Source: Filosporella fistucella (Eukaryota; Ascomycota; Leotiomycetes; Helotiales). Taken from it: DNA of 64,000 nt. A program made the position numbers and the translations under genes. The stretch lies in contig JAQJZZ010000010.1 in NCBI GenBank assembly GCA_030077755.1, forward strand, positions 4,960,001-5,024,000, in the 5' to 3' direction. The notes under the pieces are model-generated. The model was not told the origin of the DNA. It saw nothing but the letters and a program-made list of their open reading frames with translations, and made no database searches. Positions 61,711 through 64,000 of this stretch are shown piece by piece (the first letter of the stretch is position 1; each line of letters begins with the position of its first letter).

Positions 61711-62735
61711 ATGTCTTCCGCTTCCGCTACAGAATCTACAAACACTCCTCTACCTGCCTCTCCCAACAGCGCCAAGCTCCGTGATAGTCCCAGACGATCT
61801 GCAGAGCAGAGACCGAAAGATAGGATTGATAGTATACTCGGCGCAGCGCGAGCTAGGAAAGTAGCTTTGGGTGGGAATAGCAATACGATGGGAGGAAACA
61901 CAGATTCTACCAAGGACTCAAACGCAGCGAGACAGACAGATAGAGAGGGCGAACAAGAGAGTAGTGCAGATGAGACGACGGGTATTGTTGCAAGACCTAG
62001 CAGGAGGGAACCGGTATCTGATTACCAGGGGACGAATCTGAGGAAGGGACGGAAACCGAGTACGAGTAGTATTAGGAGAGCCGGGAGAACGCATGTCCCA
62101 GAGGAAGTGAGGGATGAGGATGAGTTGGCGGGGACGGAGAGCTGGTGGGAGAGGTTGTTGAGTGATTATGGGAGTATTGAGTTGGAGAATAAAGGGAGTG
62201 TGGCGAGGGATCATTTGGCGTTGGGTTTGTCCTTTTTTCCCTTTTCTTCTCTTCTCTTACTTCATGTTGTTCTGTTTCTATCCCTCACCTTTACTCACTC
62301 CTCCATATATATCATACAACTCATATATACAGAATATCTGCTAATGAGAATAACACAGAACGGACATTCCTAGCCTGGCTCCGTACTTCCCTAGCATTCG
62401 CTTCCATCGGCATAGCCATAACGCAACTCTTCCGTCTCAATACTACCTCTGCCTCCTCCCCCGGCCAAGATCCATACAAACACCTCCGGCAAATGGGTAA
62501 ACCGCTCGGCGCCACTTTCCTCGGTATCTCCATCGTGATGCTATTTGTAGGCTTCCATCGCTACTTTGAGAGCCAGCATTGGATTATCAGAGGCAAGTTT
62601 CCGGCGAGTAGAGGGAGTATTGCGTTGGTGGCGGCGATTACGTTTGCGCTTATGGTGACGAGTTTGGTGGTTGTAGTGGTAGTGGAGCCGGGGAGGTTCG
62701 AGAAGAGGGCTGTGGAGATTGTGGTTGGTAGATAG
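61711..62735 (+). CDS. DUF202-domain membrane protein
   Basis: Two exons (61711..62224 and 62359..62735) give 296 residues. The first half is hydrophilic, Ser/Arg-rich and likely cytosolic. The second half is a DUF202 domain: ARDHLALERTFLAWLRTSLA across the exon junction, then three membrane helices (LAFASIGIAITQLF, LGATFLGISIVMLFVGF, SIALVAAITFALMVTSLVVV). DUF202 occurs in small vacuolar and plasma-membrane proteins including the Vtc1 subunit; this protein has the domain plus an N-terminal tail, so it is a YidH/DUF202-type protein and not clearly Vtc1. The intron's donor is GTTTGT, a rare form required by the frame. Confidence 0.82.
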
Positions 62736-63877
62736 GGGATGGATATAGAATGGTGTATGGGATGGTGTATAAGGTGTATATCATAATGGCGTTATGAACA
62801 TGGCGTGGCTAGCGTTGGATAGTTATAAATACCAGTCTGTTAATGCCATTGGCATCAATATATACACATTCGGAGAGCTGTGAAGGGAGCATTACTCTCA
62901 TCAGTAGTCCATTGATAATAATGAAAGGAACTTTATATTCAACGGTACTCCCCCGGAGTTCATGCACCAAGAACCGCAAAAAAGGCACAAGGTACAATTC
63001 GTAGAGATCATAATAAAATATTCCACCTTACTATATCCACCTAATTCTCATGCTATCCATATTTTCAAAACACCCCTCCAAGACATCTCATTTGCTATAG
63101 AAAATTTCTACCCCACATTCAGGATAGCTACCCCGCCAAATAAACAAACGAATACACAACATTAATATCTTGCCTACCTACAGCTCACCTTCCCGTGCGA
63201 TCAATTACCAGAGTGCATGTGACCCATTCCCGAAGCTCTCGTACTAGTGCCTGATTCTTCTATCATACCTAGGTACGCCGGTAGATAAGGTACCTCAGCA
63301 TACTAATTTCTTCATCGGGGTACGTGACTCAGAACGCGATTCACAGGTATATATATTTCATTAAACAACTAGCGTTCCATATCCACCGTCTAAGAACACA
63401 TATACCAAGGGCTCATCGATATTCTAGGATCAATCAGTTGAGGAGTACAATTTAGCTCAATTCGCTACACCTACTCGTCTTATCTCATTTCAATAATCAG
63501 ATTCTACTCGACAAATCTGGTGTTGGAAGCTGAGTCGATAAAAGACTCGAATGACGGGCATATTCTACCAATTCTCGAATACCTAGGAAATCAGATTGTG
63601 AATTTTCATTCCGATGAGTTGAATCTGGATATTGGAATCGTTCTTAAGCTTAAATTGAGCTTCTCATTTCTCTTCAAGAGTCAACTTGCACGCTTCAAGA
63701 TTCTCCTCGCTTTTCAGCCCGAAATTGAAAGCTGGACTTGATTGAGGATTGGAACAACATACCTCATTTCATCTCAGCCACCATCAAGAGGCAAAATTCA
63801 CGTCTTTCAACCTAAGACAGGAACTCATAACGCCTTACTATCAACCACCAACCACACACCTAACTACCCAACCCAAA
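62736..63877. other. Intergenic region (1.1 kb)
   Basis: 3' flank of the DUF202 gene and promoter of the partial helicase gene. A 73-codon plus frame at 63520-63741 lies here without recognisable features. Confidence 0.45.
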
Positions 63878-64000
63878 ATGCCACCTCCAAAACCCCTCTC
63901 CCCCTCCCTCTTCGCCACAACCCAACTCTCCCTCCTCTCCCACGAACAAGCCACCGAACTCCTCGAAAACAGCACTCTTCTCTCCCTCTCTACACCCACC
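63878..64000 (+). CDS. Probable Hcs1/IGHMBP2-type helicase, 3' truncated (N-terminus only)
   Basis: Only the first 41 codons are present. They begin MPPPKPLSPSLFATTQLSLL and continue with a Glu/Leu-rich helix (EQATELLENSTLLSL). The FATTQLSLL helix fits the start of DNA polymerase alpha-associated helicase A (Hcs1/IGHMBP2-like) in related fungi, as I recall it; there is no catalytic motif in view. The C-rich leader ends ACCCAAAATG, a fair fungal start context. The start is likely; the family is tentative. Confidence 0.4.
   Translation, partial: MPPPKPLSPSLFATTQLSLLSHEQATELLENSTLLSLSTPT

Overview
The window is nuclear DNA of a filamentous ascomycete, most likely a leotiomycete (Botrytis/Sclerotinia relatives); that placement is inferred from protein flavour and not tested. 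Spliceosomal introns are short (37-138 nt, mostly about 45-60) with GTAAGT-like donors and CTAAC/CTGAC-like branch sites. Genes lie on both strands with no operons. The content is typical of the group: fungal-type SWR1, a SUN-family (GH132) wall protein, WSC and cupredoxin secreted proteins, and DHA1 and YAT-type transporters. I rebuilt most gene models by joining exons by hand; wherever exons were joined the total length is a multiple of three and the protein reads through every junction.

Left part (1-15 kb): a 5'-truncated SLIP-GC/dynamin-like nuclear GTPase (+), a GNAT acetyltransferase (-), an NDR-type AGC kinase (-), a nuclear FK506-binding prolyl isomerase (-), a DJ-1/PfpI protein (-), then a secreted cupredoxin protein (+). 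Next (18-31 kb): a small WSC protein (+) converges on REV1 translesion polymerase (-). REV1 shares a divergent promoter with a seven-exon MFS transporter (+). A nearly 5-kb gene-poor stretch precedes the SCOC-like coiled-coil protein (+).

Middle (32-49 kb): a conserved ascomycete protein of unknown function (-), complex I subunit NDUFB8 (-) divergent from SWR1 chromatin remodeller (+), an unknown gene packed tail-to-tail against SWR1 (-), a wax-synthase-like membrane protein (+), an F-box protein (-), and TRAPP subunit Trs130/TRAPPC10 (+). Right part (49-64 kb): an amino-acid permease with a 7-nt microexon (+), an MDR-family reductase (-), a 5.3-kb gene-poor stretch with a 163-bp MITE-like element, a SUN-family wall protein (+), a DUF202 membrane protein (+), and the first 123 nt of a probable Hcs1/IGHMBP2-type helicase (+) running off the end.

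The genes are mostly housekeeping (replication bypass, chromatin, respiration, Golgi traffic, wall biogenesis) and do not form one pathway. I saw no biosynthetic cluster, CRISPR, rRNA or convincing tRNA, and no clear new multi-gene system. The best leads are the MITE-like element, the microexon, three ubiquitin-binding-like motifs in REV1, the unknown conserved proteins, and several in-frame or atypical introns.
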